Shown: positions 22,425 through 34,406 of the stretch, one piece after another
Position numbering within the stretch: position 1 is the stretch's first letter
Layout: every line of letters begins with the position of its first letter
Assembly: GCF_000374805.1 (NCBI RefSeq)
Contig: NZ_KB895343.1
Coordinates: 62,001 to 126,000, forward strand
Direction: 5' to 3'
Source of the DNA: Chitiniphilus shinanonensis DSM 23277
Lineage (GTDB): Bacteria; Pseudomonadota; Gammaproteobacteria; Burkholderiales; Chitinibacteraceae
Length of the DNA stretch: 64,000 nucleotides
Notes under the pieces: model-generated
Database searches by the model: none
What the model saw: only the letters and a program-made list of their open reading frames with translations
Told to the model about the DNA's origin: nothing
Translations under genes and position numbers: made by a program

Positions 22425-22758
22425 CGGAAGTCCTCGAAGGTTGCTGGGCGGCGGGTCGGCAGTGAGATGCACGCGAGCGCGGGTCGATCCGCCGGCGACG
22501 ATGGCCGCGTCGTGCCTTGGCGCGCATCCTGGCTTTCGCCGGTTATTCGGACGGGACGCCCCGGACGTATGGATGGCCATTTTGGCCGGATCGCCGGTCG
22601 GGCGCGGGCAAAGCGGGTACGGATAATGTAAGCTGCGATGCGCCCAGGGTCTGTAGGTGCTACATGGGCTTGCAATGCCGGCGGAACGGCGCTAGAGCGA
22701 TTGCAGTATGGATGAACGCGCGCGGGTCGGGGCCCATCGCCTCAAAAGGGGACAACGG
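22425..22758. other. spacer between divergent genes
   Basis: Holds the promoters of the AGE-family gene (leftward) and the DUF4124 gene (rightward). GGATAAT near 22621 could be a -10 for the rightward gene. I see no repeat, RNA or gene in it. Confidence 0.5.
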
Positions 22759-23202
22759 ATGAAAAAGATCATGATGCTGGTATTGCTGTGCGGCGTGGCC
22801 GCCATGGCCAGCGCGGAAATCTACAAGTGGAAGGATGCCGACGGCCGGGTGCATTACTCGGATACGCCGCCCACCGGGCAGAAGAGCAAGGCGCAGGTCA
22901 TCAACACCAAGGATCTGCCGGTCAGCTCGTTGCCGGCCAATCGCGGCGAAGCACGCACCGACGGCGCCGCGCCGACGCCGGGCCCGACGCCCGCGCCCGG
23001 CGCCGAGGCCAAGCCCGCCACCGCAGCGGCACCCAAGGACGCGGCAGCCTGCGAGGCCGCACGCAAGCGCAACAGCTTCCTGAACGAGAACAAGCTCTAC
23101 AAGGCGATCAACGAGAAGGGCGACGTCGAGTTCGTCGATGCGGAGAAGCGCAAGCGCGAGCTGGCCGAGACCGAAGAGGCGATCAAGAAGAACTGTCAGT
23201 AA
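22759..23202 (+). CDS. secreted DUF4124-domain protein
   Basis: A 147-residue exported protein: signal peptide MKKIMMLVLLCGVAAMASA, then the DUF4124 block EIYKWKDADGRVHYSDTPPTG, a proline/alanine linker and a helical C-terminal part with two cysteines (about residues 100 and 146) that could form a disulphide. DUF4124 proteins are common envelope proteins of unknown role in beta- and gammaproteobacteria. The RBS is AAAAGGGGA. The TAA stop lies exactly at the edge of a Correia-like repeat. Confidence 0.85.
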   Translation: MKKIMMLVLLCGVAAMASAEIYKWKDADGRVHYSDTPPTGQKSKAQVINTKDLPVSSLPANRGEARTDGAAPTPGPTPAPGAEAKPATAAAPKDAAACEAARKRNSFLNENKLYKAINEKGDVEFVDAEKRKRELAETEEAIKKNCQ

Positions 23203-23315
23203 GAGCGGCTGACAAAACCCAGCGAAGCGGTCCTGGCAAGGAGCGCGAAACGCAGACAGTACAAGGCGTACGGCAAGTGAGCGGGGCGCCGCCAGGAGGG
23301 TTTTGTTAGCTGCTC
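23203..23315 (+). repeat. Correia-like dispersed repeat, copy 2 (best preserved)
   Basis: A 113-bp element with terminal inverted repeats GAGCGGCTGACAAAACCC (23203-23220) and GGGTTTTGTTAGCTGCTC (23298-23315), matching at 16 of 18 positions. An inner pair, CCTGGC (23232-23237) and GCCAGG (23291-23296), lengthens the stem. The core is CGCAGACAGTAC (23251-23262). The outer bases read TA at both sides (TAA-GAGC and GCTC-TA), as expected if it inserts at TA. It follows the DUF4124 gene directly. Confidence 0.88.
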
Positions 23316-23358
23316 TAAAGGCAGGGCGCCCGGCGGCGCCTTGCTCGGCCGAAAACAG

Positions 23359-23383
23359 AACGCCCGCGGATCGCGGGCGTTTT
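23359..23383. terminator. bidirectional terminator
   Basis: AACGCCCGCG, loop GAT, CGCGGGCGTT with a T run, between the convergent DUF4124 and VOC genes. Confidence 0.85.
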
Positions 23384-23417
23384 GCCTGGTGCGGCCAGGG
23401 CGATTCGCTCTGGGCGC

Positions 23418-23873
23418 TCAGCCGCACTCGGCCTTCATGCGCCGATCCAGCTCATCCTGCGGCACATCCTCGACGTGGGTCGATACGTACCACACATGGC
23501 CGAACGGATCGATCAGCGTGGCGCTGCGGTCGCCGTAGAACTTGTTTTCCGGCGGGGTGCGCACGGTGGCGCCGGCGGCGGCGGCGCGCTGACAGACCGC
23601 ATCGCAGTCATCCACGTACAGCATCAGCCCCACCGTGCTGCCGCCACGACGCTTCGGGCCGAGCGCGTCCATGTCGGGATACTCGGCGGCCAGCATCACC
23701 ACCCGACCGCCGATCCTGATCTCGCCGTGGCCCAGCTTGCCGTCGTGCATCATGCGGAACAGCTCCTCGCCGCCGAACGCTTGCTTGTAGAACTCCAGCG
23801 CCGCGACGCCGTCGTCGACGAACAGATAAGGCACCACGCCTTCGTAGCCTTCCGGGATGGCTTTGACGCTCAT
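23418..23873 (-). CDS. VOC-superfamily (PhnB-type) protein
   Basis: A 151-residue protein of the vicinal oxygen chelate fold: VVPYLFVDDGVAALEFYKQAFG at the N-terminus, the GHGEIRIGGRVVML strand, MLYVDDCDAVCQRAAAAGA, and a C-terminal DRSATLIDPFGHVWYVSTH. This is the PhnB/glyoxalase-like pattern. The actual substrate is not predictable, and many relatives are uncharacterised. It is convergent with the DUF4124 gene. Confidence 0.85.
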   Translation of the reverse strand: MSVKAIPEGYEGVVPYLFVDDGVAALEFYKQAFGGEELFRMMHDGKLGHGEIRIGGRVVMLAAEYPDMDALGPKRRGGSTVGLMLYVDDCDAVCQRAAAAGATVRTPPENKFYGDRSATLIDPFGHVWYVSTHVEDVPQDELDRRMKAECG

Positions 23874-23995
23874 GACGAAACTCCAGTCGGATTGGGGGGC
23901 TACCAGCTTAGTTATTCAACCCCGCGCAACGCCGTCAGGCAGACGGGCTGCGGGGAAGGCTGATGGATGGCGGATGGGAATGCGGGCAACCCCAA

Positions 23996-24190
23996 ATCTT
24001 GAAACACAGAGGACACGGAGAACACAGAGGGCACGGAGAAAGGCCAGGAAAAGGCGTCAGGCATTGGACAAATGATCTGACGCGCTCATGTCTCCGCCCG
24101 GCTGTGTGCATGAACTCTCTTGTGTTTTTCTCTGTGCTCTCCGTGTTCTCCCCGCCCTCCGTGTCCACAGATTTTGCCTTGGCCTTTCCG
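23996..24190. repeat. ACACAGAGG-type inverted repeat region
   Basis: The left arm contains an 18-base unit twice in tandem with one mismatch (ACACAGAGGACACGGAGA at 24004-24021 and ACACAGAGGGCACGGAGA at 24022-24039). The right arm (about 24123-24175) carries reverse-complement versions (CTCTGTG, CTCCGTGTTCTC, CTCCGTGTCCACAG). AAAGGCC and GGCCTTT extend the pairing. It fills most of the 342-base gap between two genes and has no coding potential. It resembles short dispersed repeats I have seen in other proteobacteria, but I cannot name it. Confidence 0.65.
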
Positions 24191-24215
24191 GGTCTGCGGG
24201 GGTAGCCGGACGACC

Positions 24216-25333
24216 TCAGCGTCCGCGCACCCGCAGCACCTTGCCGTCGTCTTCGTCGGTCAGCAGGTAGACCCAGCCATCCGGCCCCTGGCGGACGTCG
24301 CGGATGCGTTGCTTCAGGTCGGTAAGCAGGCGCTCCTCGGCGACGATGCGTTCGCCGTCCAGGCTCAGCCGCACTAGCATCTGGTCCTTGAGCGCACCCA
24401 CTAGCAGGCTGCCGCGCCAGCCGGGATAGCGGTTGCCGGTGTAGAACGCCATGCCCGAGGGCGCGATGGAAGGATCCCAGTAGTAGATCGGCTGTTCCAT
24501 GCCCGGCTTGGCGGTGCCTTCGCCGATCTTGAAGCCGGTGTAGTCGCGGCCGTAGGTGATCACCGGCCAGCCGTAGTTCCTGCCGGCCAGCGGCACGTTC
24601 ACCTCGTCGCCGCCACGCGCGCCGTGCTCCACGATCCACAGCTTGCCGCTGGCCGGATTGATCGCCGCGGCCTGCGGGTTGCGATGGCCGTAGCTCCAGA
24701 TCTGCGGCAGCGCGCCCTGGCGGGTGCGGAACGGGTTGTCGGCGGGCACGCTGCCGTCCGGCGCGATGCGGATCACCTTGCCCAGCGTCATCTCCAGCTT
24801 CTGCGCGTGGTCGCGCTGCTGGCGCTCGCCCAGGGTGACGAACAGCTTGCCGTCCGGCGCGAAGGCCAGCCGGCTGCCGAAATGGTTGCCGCCGGGGGTC
24901 TTGGGCTGTTGGCGGAAGATCACCTTCAGTTGTTGCAGGCTGGCCTTCCCGTCGCGTTCGACCAGTCTGGCGCGTACCACGGCCGTGCCCGCCAGGCCGT
25001 TGTCGCCGGCTTCGGCGTAGCTCAGGTAGATCAGGCGGTTGCCGGCGAAGCCGGGGTCGAGCGCCACGTCGAGCAGCCCGCCCTGGCCGCTGGCGTAGAC
25101 CTCGGGCACCCCCGTCACGGGGGCGCCGGGCTTGCCGTCGCGCCCGATCACGCGCAACCGACCGGGGCGTTCGGTCACCAGCATGCGCCCGTCCGGCAGG
25201 AAGGCCAGCGACCACGGGTGTTCCAGGCCGCTGGCGATGGTTTCGACGGTGTAGGCGGCCGATTCGGTCGGCGGCAGGCCCGCCATGGACAGCGGTGCCA
25301 GGACCAGCGCGGCCAGCAGGCCCAGTGCACGCC

Positions 25334-25337
<4 letters not shown>
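24216..25337 (-). CDS. PQQ-dependent sugar dehydrogenase (soluble aldose dehydrogenase type)
   Basis: A 373-residue periplasmic six-bladed beta-propeller enzyme of the GDH/Asd (YliI) family, which oxidises aldose sugars with PQQ. There is a signal peptide ([21 protein letters not shown]), then the family blocks [52 protein letters not shown] (catalytic His), SYGHRNPQ and [11 protein letters not shown]. The ATG overlaps the acnA stop by four bases, so it is translated with acnA. No PQQ synthesis gene is in the window. Confidence 0.9.
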
Positions 25338-28156
<2,819 letters not shown>

Positions 28157-28169
28157 GGCGGACTCCTTG

Positions 28170-28296
28170 GCGCCACTGACAAAACCCTCCTGGCGGCGTC
28201 GCGCGGGGGCGCCGAGCCTCGCTTGCCGTACGACACGTACTGTCTGCGATTCGCGCTTCCTGCCAGGACCGCTGTGCTGGGTTTTGTCGGCGGCTC
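28170..28296 (-). repeat. Correia-like dispersed repeat, copy 3
   Basis: Lies in reverse orientation just upstream of the acnA ribosome site (AAGGAG at 28163-28168). The right end GGGTTTTGTCGGCGGCTC is well kept and the left end (GCGCCACTGACAAAACCC) is partly altered. The core GTACTGTCTGCG is at 28237-28248. The remaining 177 bases up to the LysR stop (28297-28473) show no gene or clear signal. Confidence 0.85.
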
Positions 28297-28473
28297 CTAT
28301 TCTGGATGCGCCCCGACGGGGCGGAGGGATGGACGGCGGCGAGCGCCGTAGCGATGCGACCGCGCCAGGCGCCGGCCGTTCGCAGACCTCCTCATCTTTG
28401 CCGAGAACCGCCACAAAGCAAGCGACGGATTGCCGCCCCGACGGCTGCCACCCCGTGGCAGGGCGGCGCGATG

Positions 28474-29379
28474 TCAGGCGTTGCCGGCCGCACCCATCGC
28501 GCTGGCGCTGTCCTCCAGCCACTGGCAGAACGCGGCCACCACCGGGTCGTTCATCGCACCGCGCGCGGCGATCCAGCAGTAGCCGCGCACCGGCGCCACC
28601 GGTGCCGGCAGCGGCGCCACCAGCCGTCCGGCCTCGATCTCGGCCTGCATCATCGGCAGCGGCCCCAGGGTGACGCCCAGGCCGTCCATCGCGGCCTGCA
28701 ACGCCAGGTAGAAATGGTCGAACTGCTGCGTGGCGGCGGGCTTCAACTCGGGCACGCCGGCCAGCGTCAGCCAGCGTTGCCACGCTGAAGGGCGGGTGTC
28801 GGCCTGGAGCAGGGTGTGCGCGGCCAGGTCCGCCGCGTCGCGCAGCGGCAGCCGCTCCAGCAGGCGCGGGCTGCACAGCGGCAGTTCCCATTCGTCGAGG
28901 AACGGCTTGCTGACGTGGCCGGGCCAGTCGCCGGGGCCGCGGCGGATCGCCACGTCGAACGGCGCGTCCAGCCGGCCGATGTCGCGGTCGGAGGTCATCA
29001 GCCGCAGTTCCACGTCGGCATGCGCGGCCTGGAACTGCGCCAGTCGGGGCAGCAGCCAGTGCATCGCCAGGGTGGGGGTGGAATTGATGGTCAGTCGGCG
29101 TTGGCGCGACGGCTGGCGCAACTGGGCGGTGGCGTTGGCGATCAGGTCCAGGCCGTCCTGCACCTGCACCAGATAGCGCCAGCCGGTGTCGGTCAGCCGC
29201 ACCCGGCCACCCTTGCGCTCGAACAGCTTCACCCCCAGCCAATCCTCCAGCTGGCGGATCTGCTTGCTGATCGCGCCGTGGGTGACGAACAGCTCGGCGG
29301 CGGCGGCGGAGAAGCTTTCCAGACGGGCGGCGGCCTCGAAGGCGCGCAGTGCGTTGAGGGGTGGCAGGGTCTGCGACAT
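28474..29379 (-). CDS. LysR-family transcriptional regulator (GcvA-like)
   Basis: A 301-residue regulator with an N-terminal helix-turn-helix ([42 protein letters not shown]) and a C-terminal effector domain, in the GcvA/AmpR style shown by [14 protein letters not shown]. It sits between acnA (downstream, same strand) and acnB (divergent, 297 bases away), so control of one or both aconitases is the obvious guess. The effector is unknown. Confidence 0.9.
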   Translation of the reverse strand: MSQTLPPLNALRAFEAAARLESFSAAAAELFVTHGAISKQIRQLEDWLGVKLFERKGGRVRLTDTGWRYLVQVQDGLDLIANATAQLRQPSRQRRLTINSTPTLAMHWLLPRLAQFQAAHADVELRLMTSDRDIGRLDAPFDVAIRRGPGDWPGHVSKPFLDEWELPLCSPRLLERLPLRDAADLAAHTLLQADTRPSAWQRWLTLAGVPELKPAATQQFDHFYLALQAAMDGLGVTLGPLPMMQAEIEAGRLVAPLPAPVAPVRGYCWIAARGAMNDPVVAAFCQWLEDSASAMGAAGNA

Positions 29380-29676
29380 GGCGGTGGGCGAGGTTGTGAC
29401 TGGACGGAACCTGCTGGCGGCGTATCGGCCGTGCGCGACACGTGCGGCGAGCGCTGCGATGCCCGTACAGGCGGCGTCCCATCTGGAAATCGGCAAAGCG
29501 TTTCGGCTGTGAGTATATCTCACACTTACTGTGGCGATTACTCGTTTGTGTCGCCTTGCGCTTGCGCGTAACCTTCGCATCCAAGCGCGGCCGTGCAGAT
29601 TCTGCAAAGCGGCCCGCGCGTCCGAATGCCCGCGCGGGCCAGCGCCCGCGCACAACTTCATCGCAAAGGTTGACCC

Positions 29677-32268
29677 ATGCTCGAAGCCTATCGCCAGCAC
29701 GTGGCCGAACGCGCCGCCCTCGGCATTCCGCCGCTTCCCCTGACTGCCCAGCAGACCGCCGATCTGGTGCAACTGCTGAAGAACCCGCCCGCCGGCGAGG
29801 AAGCCTTCCTGGTCGACCTGATCACCCATCGCGTGCCGCCCGGCGTGGACGATGCCGCCAAGGTGAAGGCCGCCTTCCTGGCCGCCGTGGCGCAGAGCAA
29901 GGATGCCTGTTCGCTGATCAGCCGCGCCAAGGCCACCGAGCTGCTCGGCACCATGCTGGGCGGTTTCAACATCAAGCCGCTGATCGAGCTGCTGAACGAC
30001 GCTGAAGTCGGCTCGGTCGCCGCCGAGGGTCTGAAGAAGACCCTGCTGATGTTCGATTACTTCCACGACGTGAAGGAACTGGCCGACCAGGGCAACGCCA
30101 ATGCCCGGGCCGTGATCAAGAGCTGGGCCGAGGCCGAGTGGTTCCTGTCGCGTCCGGCCGTGCCGGAAAAGATCACCGTCACCGTGTTCAAGGTGCCGGG
30201 CGAGACCAACACCGACGACCTGTCGCCGGCCCCCGACGCCTGGAGTCGCCCGGACATCCCGCTGCACGCGCTGGCGATGCTGAAGAACACCCGCCCCGAC
30301 GCGGCGTTCAAGCCCGAGGAAGACGGCAAGCGCGGCCCGATCCAGTTCCTGCAGGATCTGGCCGCCAAGGGCCATCCGGTCGCCTACGTCGGCGACGTGG
30401 TCGGCACCGGCTCGTCGCGCAAGTCCGCCACCAACTCGGTGCTGTGGTGGACCGGCGAGGACATCCCGTTCGTGCCGAACAAGAAGTTCGGCGGCGTGTG
30501 CCTGGGCGGCAAGATCGCCCCGATCTTCTTCAACACCCAGGAAGACTCCGGCGCGCTGCCGCTGGAAGTCGACGTCTCCAGGCTGGAGATGGGCGACGTG
30601 ATCGACATCTACCCGTATGCCGGCAAGATCGAGAAGGCCGGCGCCGTGGTCGCCGAATTCGCGGTGCGCTCCGACGTGCTGTTCGACGAAGTGCGCGCCG
30701 GCGGCCGCATCAACCTGATCATCGGCCGCAGCCTGACCGCCAAGGCGCGCGAAGCGCTGGGCCTGGCCGCCTCCACCGAATTCCGCCTGCCGCAATCGCC
30801 GGCCGCGTCCACCAAGGGCTTCTCGCTGGCACAGAAGATGGTCGGCCGCGCCTGCGGTCTGCCGGAAGGCCAGGGCGTGCGTCCGGGCACCTACTGCGAA
30901 CCGCGCATGACCTCGGTCGGCAGCCAGGACACCACCGGCCCGATGACCCGCGACGAACTGAAGGATCTGGCGTGCCTGGGTTTCTCGGCCGATCTGGTGA
31001 TGCAGTCGTTCTGCCACACCGCCGCCTATCCCAAGCCGGTGGACGTCAAGATGCACCACGAGCTGCCGGAGTTCATCCGCAACCGTGGCGGCGTGTCGCT
31101 CAAGCCGGGCGACGGCGTGATCCATAGCTGGCTCAACCGCATGCTGCTGCCCGATACCGTGGGCACCGGCGGCGACAGCCACACCCGCTTCCCGATCGGC
31201 ATCTCGTTCCCGGCGGGCTCGGGCCTGGTGGCGTTCGCCGCCGCCACCGGCGTGATGCCGCTGGACATGCCCGAATCGGTGCTGGTGCGCTTCAAGGGCC
31301 AGATGCAGCCCGGCATCACGCTGCGCGATCTGGTGCACGCGATTCCGCTGTACGCGATCAAGGCGGGCCTGCTCACCGTCGAGAAGAAGGGCAAGAAGAA
31401 CATCTTCTCCGGCCGCATCCTGGAAATCGAAGGTCTGCCCGACCTGAAGGTGGAACAGGCGTTCGAATTGTCCGACGCCTCGGCCGAACGCTCGGCCGCC
31501 GGCTGCACCGTGCGCCTGAACCAGGCGCCGATCGTCGAGTACCTGAACTCGAACATCGTGCTGCTCAAGTCGATGATCGCCAACGGCTACGGCGACGCCA
31601 AGACGCTGGCCCGCCGCATCAAGGGCATGGAAGCGTGGCTGGCCAACCCGCAGCTGCTGGAGCCGGACGCCGACGCCGAGTACGCCGCGGTGATCGAGAT
31701 CGATCTGACCGACATCAAGGAGCCGATCCTGTGCTGCCCGAACGACCCGGACGACGCCAAGGTGCTGTCCGAAGTGGCCGGCACGCCGATCGATGAAGCC
31801 TTCATCGGCTCGTGCATGACCAACATCGGGCACTTCCGCGCCGCCGGCAAGCTGCTGGAAGGCAAGCGCGACATCCCGGTCAAGCTGTGGATCGCCCCGC
31901 CGACCAAGATGGACGCGCAGCAACTGACCGAGGAAGGCTACTACGGCACCTTCGGCGCCGCCGGTGCGCGCACCGAGATGCCGGGCTGCTCGCTGTGCAT
32001 GGGCAACCAGGCGCAGGTGCGCGAAGGCGCGACCGTGGTCTCGACCTCGACCCGCAACTTCCCGAACCGCCTGGGCAAGAACACCAACGTGTTCCTGTCC
32101 TCCGCCGAGCTGGCCGCCATCGCCTCGCGCCTGGGTCGCCTGCCGACGGTGGCCGAGTACCTGACCGACATGGGCGTGATCAACGAGAAGGGCGCCGAAG
32201 TCTATCGCTACCTCAACTTCAACCAGATCGACAGCTATCAGGCCGAAGCCGAGAAGGCCGCGGTCTGA
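29677..32268 (+). CDS. acnB: bifunctional aconitate hydratase 2 / 2-methylisocitrate dehydratase
   Basis: The main TCA-cycle aconitase of many proteobacteria, also able to act on 2-methylisocitrate. The 863-residue protein has the N-terminal HEAT-like domain ([39 protein letters not shown]), then the swivel domain with [20 protein letters not shown], and the cluster cysteines Cys713 ([10 protein letters not shown]), Cys771 and Cys774 (GCSLCMGNQ). These are close to E. coli positions. Divergent from the LysR gene, with a strong terminator after it. Confidence 0.98.
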   Translation: MLEAYRQHVAERAALGIPPLPLTAQQTADLVQLLKNPPAGEEAFLVDLITHRVPPGVDDAAKVKAAFLAAVAQSKDACSLISRAKATELLGTMLGGFNIKPLIELLNDAEVGSVAAEGLKKTLLMFDYFHDVKELADQGNANARAVIKSWAEAEWFLSRPAVPEKITVTVFKVPGETNTDDLSPAPDAWSRPDIPLHALAMLKNTRPDAAFKPEEDGKRGPIQFLQDLAAKGHPVAYVGDVVGTGSSRKSATNSVLWWTGEDIPFVPNKKFGGVCLGGKIAPIFFNTQEDSGALPLEVDVSRLEMGDVIDIYPYAGKIEKAGAVVAEFAVRSDVLFDEVRAGGRINLIIGRSLTAKAREALGLAASTEFRLPQSPAASTKGFSLAQKMVGRACGLPEGQGVRPGTYCEPRMTSVGSQDTTGPMTRDELKDLACLGFSADLVMQSFCHTAAYPKPVDVKMHHELPEFIRNRGGVSLKPGDGVIHSWLNRMLLPDTVGTGGDSHTRFPIGISFPAGSGLVAFAAATGVMPLDMPESVLVRFKGQMQPGITLRDLVHAIPLYAIKAGLLTVEKKGKKNIFSGRILEIEGLPDLKVEQAFELSDASAERSAAGCTVRLNQAPIVEYLNSNIVLLKSMIANGYGDAKTLARRIKGMEAWLANPQLLEPDADAEYAAVIEIDLTDIKEPILCCPNDPDDAKVLSEVAGTPIDEAFIGSCMTNIGHFRAAGKLLEGKRDIPVKLWIAPPTKMDAQQLTEEGYYGTFGAAGARTEMPGCSLCMGNQAQVREGATVVSTSTRNFPNRLGKNTNVFLSSAELAAIASRLGRLPTVAEYLTDMGVINEKGAEVYRYLNFNQIDSYQAEAEKAAV

Positions 32269-32299
32269 CGCAACGGTCCGGCGCCCGGCGCCGGCTGTG

Positions 32300-32339
32300 C
32301 CCAACAAAAAGCCCACCGCGAGGTGGGCTTTTTGTTGGG
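32300..32339. terminator. long perfect-stem bidirectional terminator
   Basis: CCCAACAAAAAGCCCACC, loop GCGA, then the exact 18-base reverse complement. It separates the convergent acnB and DUF1456 genes. Confidence 0.92.
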
Positions 32340-32351
32340 CTGGCCGAATGG

Positions 32352-32813
32352 CTACTTGCGCACGCGCTGCGTCAGCCCCTTGAGGAAATTGCGCAGGAAC
32401 TGATCGCCGCACGGTCGGTAGTTCTTCTGGCCTTCCTTGCGGAACAACGCCGACAGCTCGGGCTTGGAGACCTCGATGCCGACGCTGCCCATGATGGCGT
32501 GCAGGTCTTCCTCCTTCAGCTCGAAGGCCACCCGCAGCTTCTTCAGCACGGTGTTGTTCGACACCGGCCACACCACTTCCGGCGCCGGGCGGCTTTCGTC
32601 GCGCCCGCGGCGGAATACGATCAGGCCGTCGAGGAAGTGCGCCAGCGTCCGGCCGTCGCATTCGCGGTAGCCGGGTTCGTCCTCCTTGAGCAGGAAGGCG
32701 TGGACGTCGGCCTTGGGCACGTCGAGCCCGGCGAGCGCGATGATCTCCACCACGCGCGGTTCGCCCAGGTCCAGCATGTAGCGCACGCTGCGCAGTACAT
32801 CGTTGTTCATCAT
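32352..32813 (-). CDS. DUF1456 (YehS-like) protein
   Basis: A 153-residue cytoplasmic protein made of two related halves, each with the pattern NN-x-VL-xx-LR: NNDVLRSVRYMLDL at the N-terminus and SNNTVLKKLRVAFELKEEDL near residue 84, the signature of DUF1456/YehS. The function of the family is not known. Two adjacent ATG codons (32813 and 32810) are both possible; GAGGA lies ten bases before the first. Confidence 0.85.
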   Translation of the reverse strand: MMNNDVLRSVRYMLDLGEPRVVEIIALAGLDVPKADVHAFLLKEDEPGYRECDGRTLAHFLDGLIVFRRGRDESRPAPEVVWPVSNNTVLKKLRVAFELKEEDLHAIMGSVGIEVSKPELSALFRKEGQKNYRPCGDQFLRNFLKGLTQRVRK

Positions 32814-32978
32814 TCGCGGTTCATCCTCGCGCCGGACGGCAAAGCCGCGATTATGGCGCATGGCGCGCAAACCTGTGCAAAAACGCCACAACGCCGACAA
32901 AGGGGGCTTGACGCTGACGGGCACGCGGCCGTTCAATGCGCACTTTCGTCAACCGCACACTTGAGAAGGAGAACCGCC

Positions 32979-33014
32979 ATGCTTCAGAAATATTCTCCGC
33001 TGCACGCGTCCTGA
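32979..33014 (+). CDS. 11-residue leader peptide
   Basis: ATG with the strong ribosome site AGAAGGAG seven bases upstream, encoding MLQKYSPLHAS then TGA. It stands alone between the divergent DUF1456 promoter region and a terminator in front of rtcB. There is no run of one amino acid to suggest a classical starvation attenuator, though Tyr and His codons are present. Confidence 0.4.
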   Translation: MLQKYSPLHAS

Positions 33015-33066
33015 CCCCCGATTCCGCCATCGGCGTGGGGGTGTTCGCCCCTACGCCGGTCGCCCG

Positions 33067-33095
33067 AAAAGCCCCGGCCCAGACCGGGGCTTTTT
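33067..33095 (+). terminator. intrinsic terminator in the rtcB leader
   Basis: AAAAGCCCCGG, loop CCCAGA, CCGGGGCTTTTT. It follows the leader peptide and precedes rtcB in the same direction. Confidence 0.85.
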
Positions 33096-33162
33096 CGTGC
33101 CTCGCATTTCCGGCCCCGGCGCAGTCCGACGGCGATGCGGGCACGCACTGGAATCAATGGCC

Positions 33163-34371
33163 ATGCCCATTCTCAAGACTTTTTCCGGCGACAAGGTGTC
33201 GGTCCATGCCTGGACCGACCAGGTCGAGCCGGAAGCGATTCGACAACTCAAGAACGTCGCCGCGCTGCCCATCGTCCACGGCCACGTCGCCGCCATGCCC
33301 GACGTGCACCTGGGCATCGGCGCCACCGTCGGCTCGGTGATCCCCACCCTGGGTGCGATCATCCCGGCGGCGGTCGGCGTGGATATCGGCTGCGGCATGA
33401 ACGCGGTGCGCACTTCGCTGAACGCCGCCGACCTGCCCGACAGCCTGGCGCGCCTGCGCTCGGCGATCGAGGCCGCCGTGCCGGTGGGGTTCTCCCAGCA
33501 TGCCTGGGACAAGGTGCGCGGTTCGGCGCACCAGCGCGCGGCGCGCCCGCTGGACGACCGGCTGGACCGCATCGTCGGCCGCCATCCGGGGCTGATGAAG
33601 ATGCAGCGCCAGTTCGCCCGGACCTGGGTCTGCCAGATCGGCACCCTGGGCGGCGGCAACCACTTCATCGAGCTGTGCCTGGACGAAGCCGGCCGGGTGT
33701 GGCTGATGCTGCACTCGGGCAGCCGCGGCACCGGCAACGTGATCGGGCGCTATTTCATCGACGCGGCGAAGAAGGACATGCGCCGGCACCAGGTGAACCT
33801 GCCCGACCACGACCTGGCGTATTTCAGCGAGGGCTCGACGCTGTTCGACGACTACGTCGAGGCGTTGGAGTGGGCGCAGGACTACGCGCTGGTGAACCGC
33901 CGCGAAATGATGCGGCTGATCGTCGAGGCGCTGCGCCCGCACCTGCCGCCATTCACGCTGACCGACGAGGCGATCAACTGCCACCACAACTACGTGGCGC
34001 GCGAAACCCACGGCGGCGAGCGGTTGTTCATCACCCGCAAGGGCGCCATCGCGGCGCATGCCGGGCAGCTGGGGATCATCCCCGGCTCGATGGGCGCCAA
34101 GAGCTACATCGTGCGCGGGCTGGGCAACGAGCAGTCGTTCTGCTCCTGCTCGCATGGCGCCGGTCGGCGCATGAGCCGCAGCGAGGCCAAGCGGCGTTTC
34201 AACCGCTTCGACCTGGCGGCGCAGACCGAAGGCGTGGAATGTCGCAAGGACGGCGGGGTGCTCGACGAGATCCCCGGCGCCTACAAGGATATCGACCAGG
34301 TGATGGCGCAACAGTCTGACCTGGTGGAGGTGGTGCACACGCTGAAACAGGTGCTGTGCGTGAAGGGCTGA
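33163..34371 (+). CDS. rtcB: RNA-splicing ligase RtcB
   Basis: GTP- and Mn-dependent ligase that joins RNA 2',3'-cyclic phosphate or 3'-phosphate ends to 5'-OH ends. The 402-residue protein has the metal and active-site motifs AMPDVHLG, AVGVDIGCGM (metal Cys), GTLGGGNHFIEL, HSGSRGTGN and SHGAGRRMSR (guanylylated His). Length fits E. coli RtcB. Two ATGs six bases apart (33157, 33163) are possible. There is no rtcA. The downstream genes (SEC-C remnant, unknown 300-residue protein, 52-residue protein) are closely spaced and probably co-transcribed. Confidence 0.95.
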   Translation: MPILKTFSGDKVSVHAWTDQVEPEAIRQLKNVAALPIVHGHVAAMPDVHLGIGATVGSVIPTLGAIIPAAVGVDIGCGMNAVRTSLNAADLPDSLARLRSAIEAAVPVGFSQHAWDKVRGSAHQRAARPLDDRLDRIVGRHPGLMKMQRQFARTWVCQIGTLGGGNHFIELCLDEAGRVWLMLHSGSRGTGNVIGRYFIDAAKKDMRRHQVNLPDHDLAYFSEGSTLFDDYVEALEWAQDYALVNRREMMRLIVEALRPHLPPFTLTDEAINCHHNYVARETHGGERLFITRKGAIAAHAGQLGIIPGSMGAKSYIVRGLGNEQSFCSCSHGAGRRMSRSEAKRRFNRFDLAAQTEGVECRKDGGVLDEIPGAYKDIDQVMAQQSDLVEVVHTLKQVLCVKG

Positions 34372-34406
34372 GCGTTCGCCAGCCCGTTGATTGCAAGGAG
34401 AAAACC

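Larger units (their letters stand above)
32908..33162 (+). promoter_or_regulatory. structured leader of rtcB with short ORF and terminator
   Basis: TTGACG near 32909 could be a -35. Downstream come an 11-codon ORF, two mutually exclusive hairpins (GGGGG at 33037-33041 can pair with CCCCC at 33015-33019 or with CCCC at 33048-33051) and an intrinsic terminator at 33067-33095, 68 bases before rtcB. This is the layout of an attenuator. The trigger is unknown. Confidence 0.4.

Noticed and set aside
28474-32661. 1395-codon minus-strand open frame running through the LysR gene and antisense to acnB
   Set aside because: Only the LysR part (to 29379) is a real protein; the rest is the antisense of acnB, made open by GC-rich third positions.
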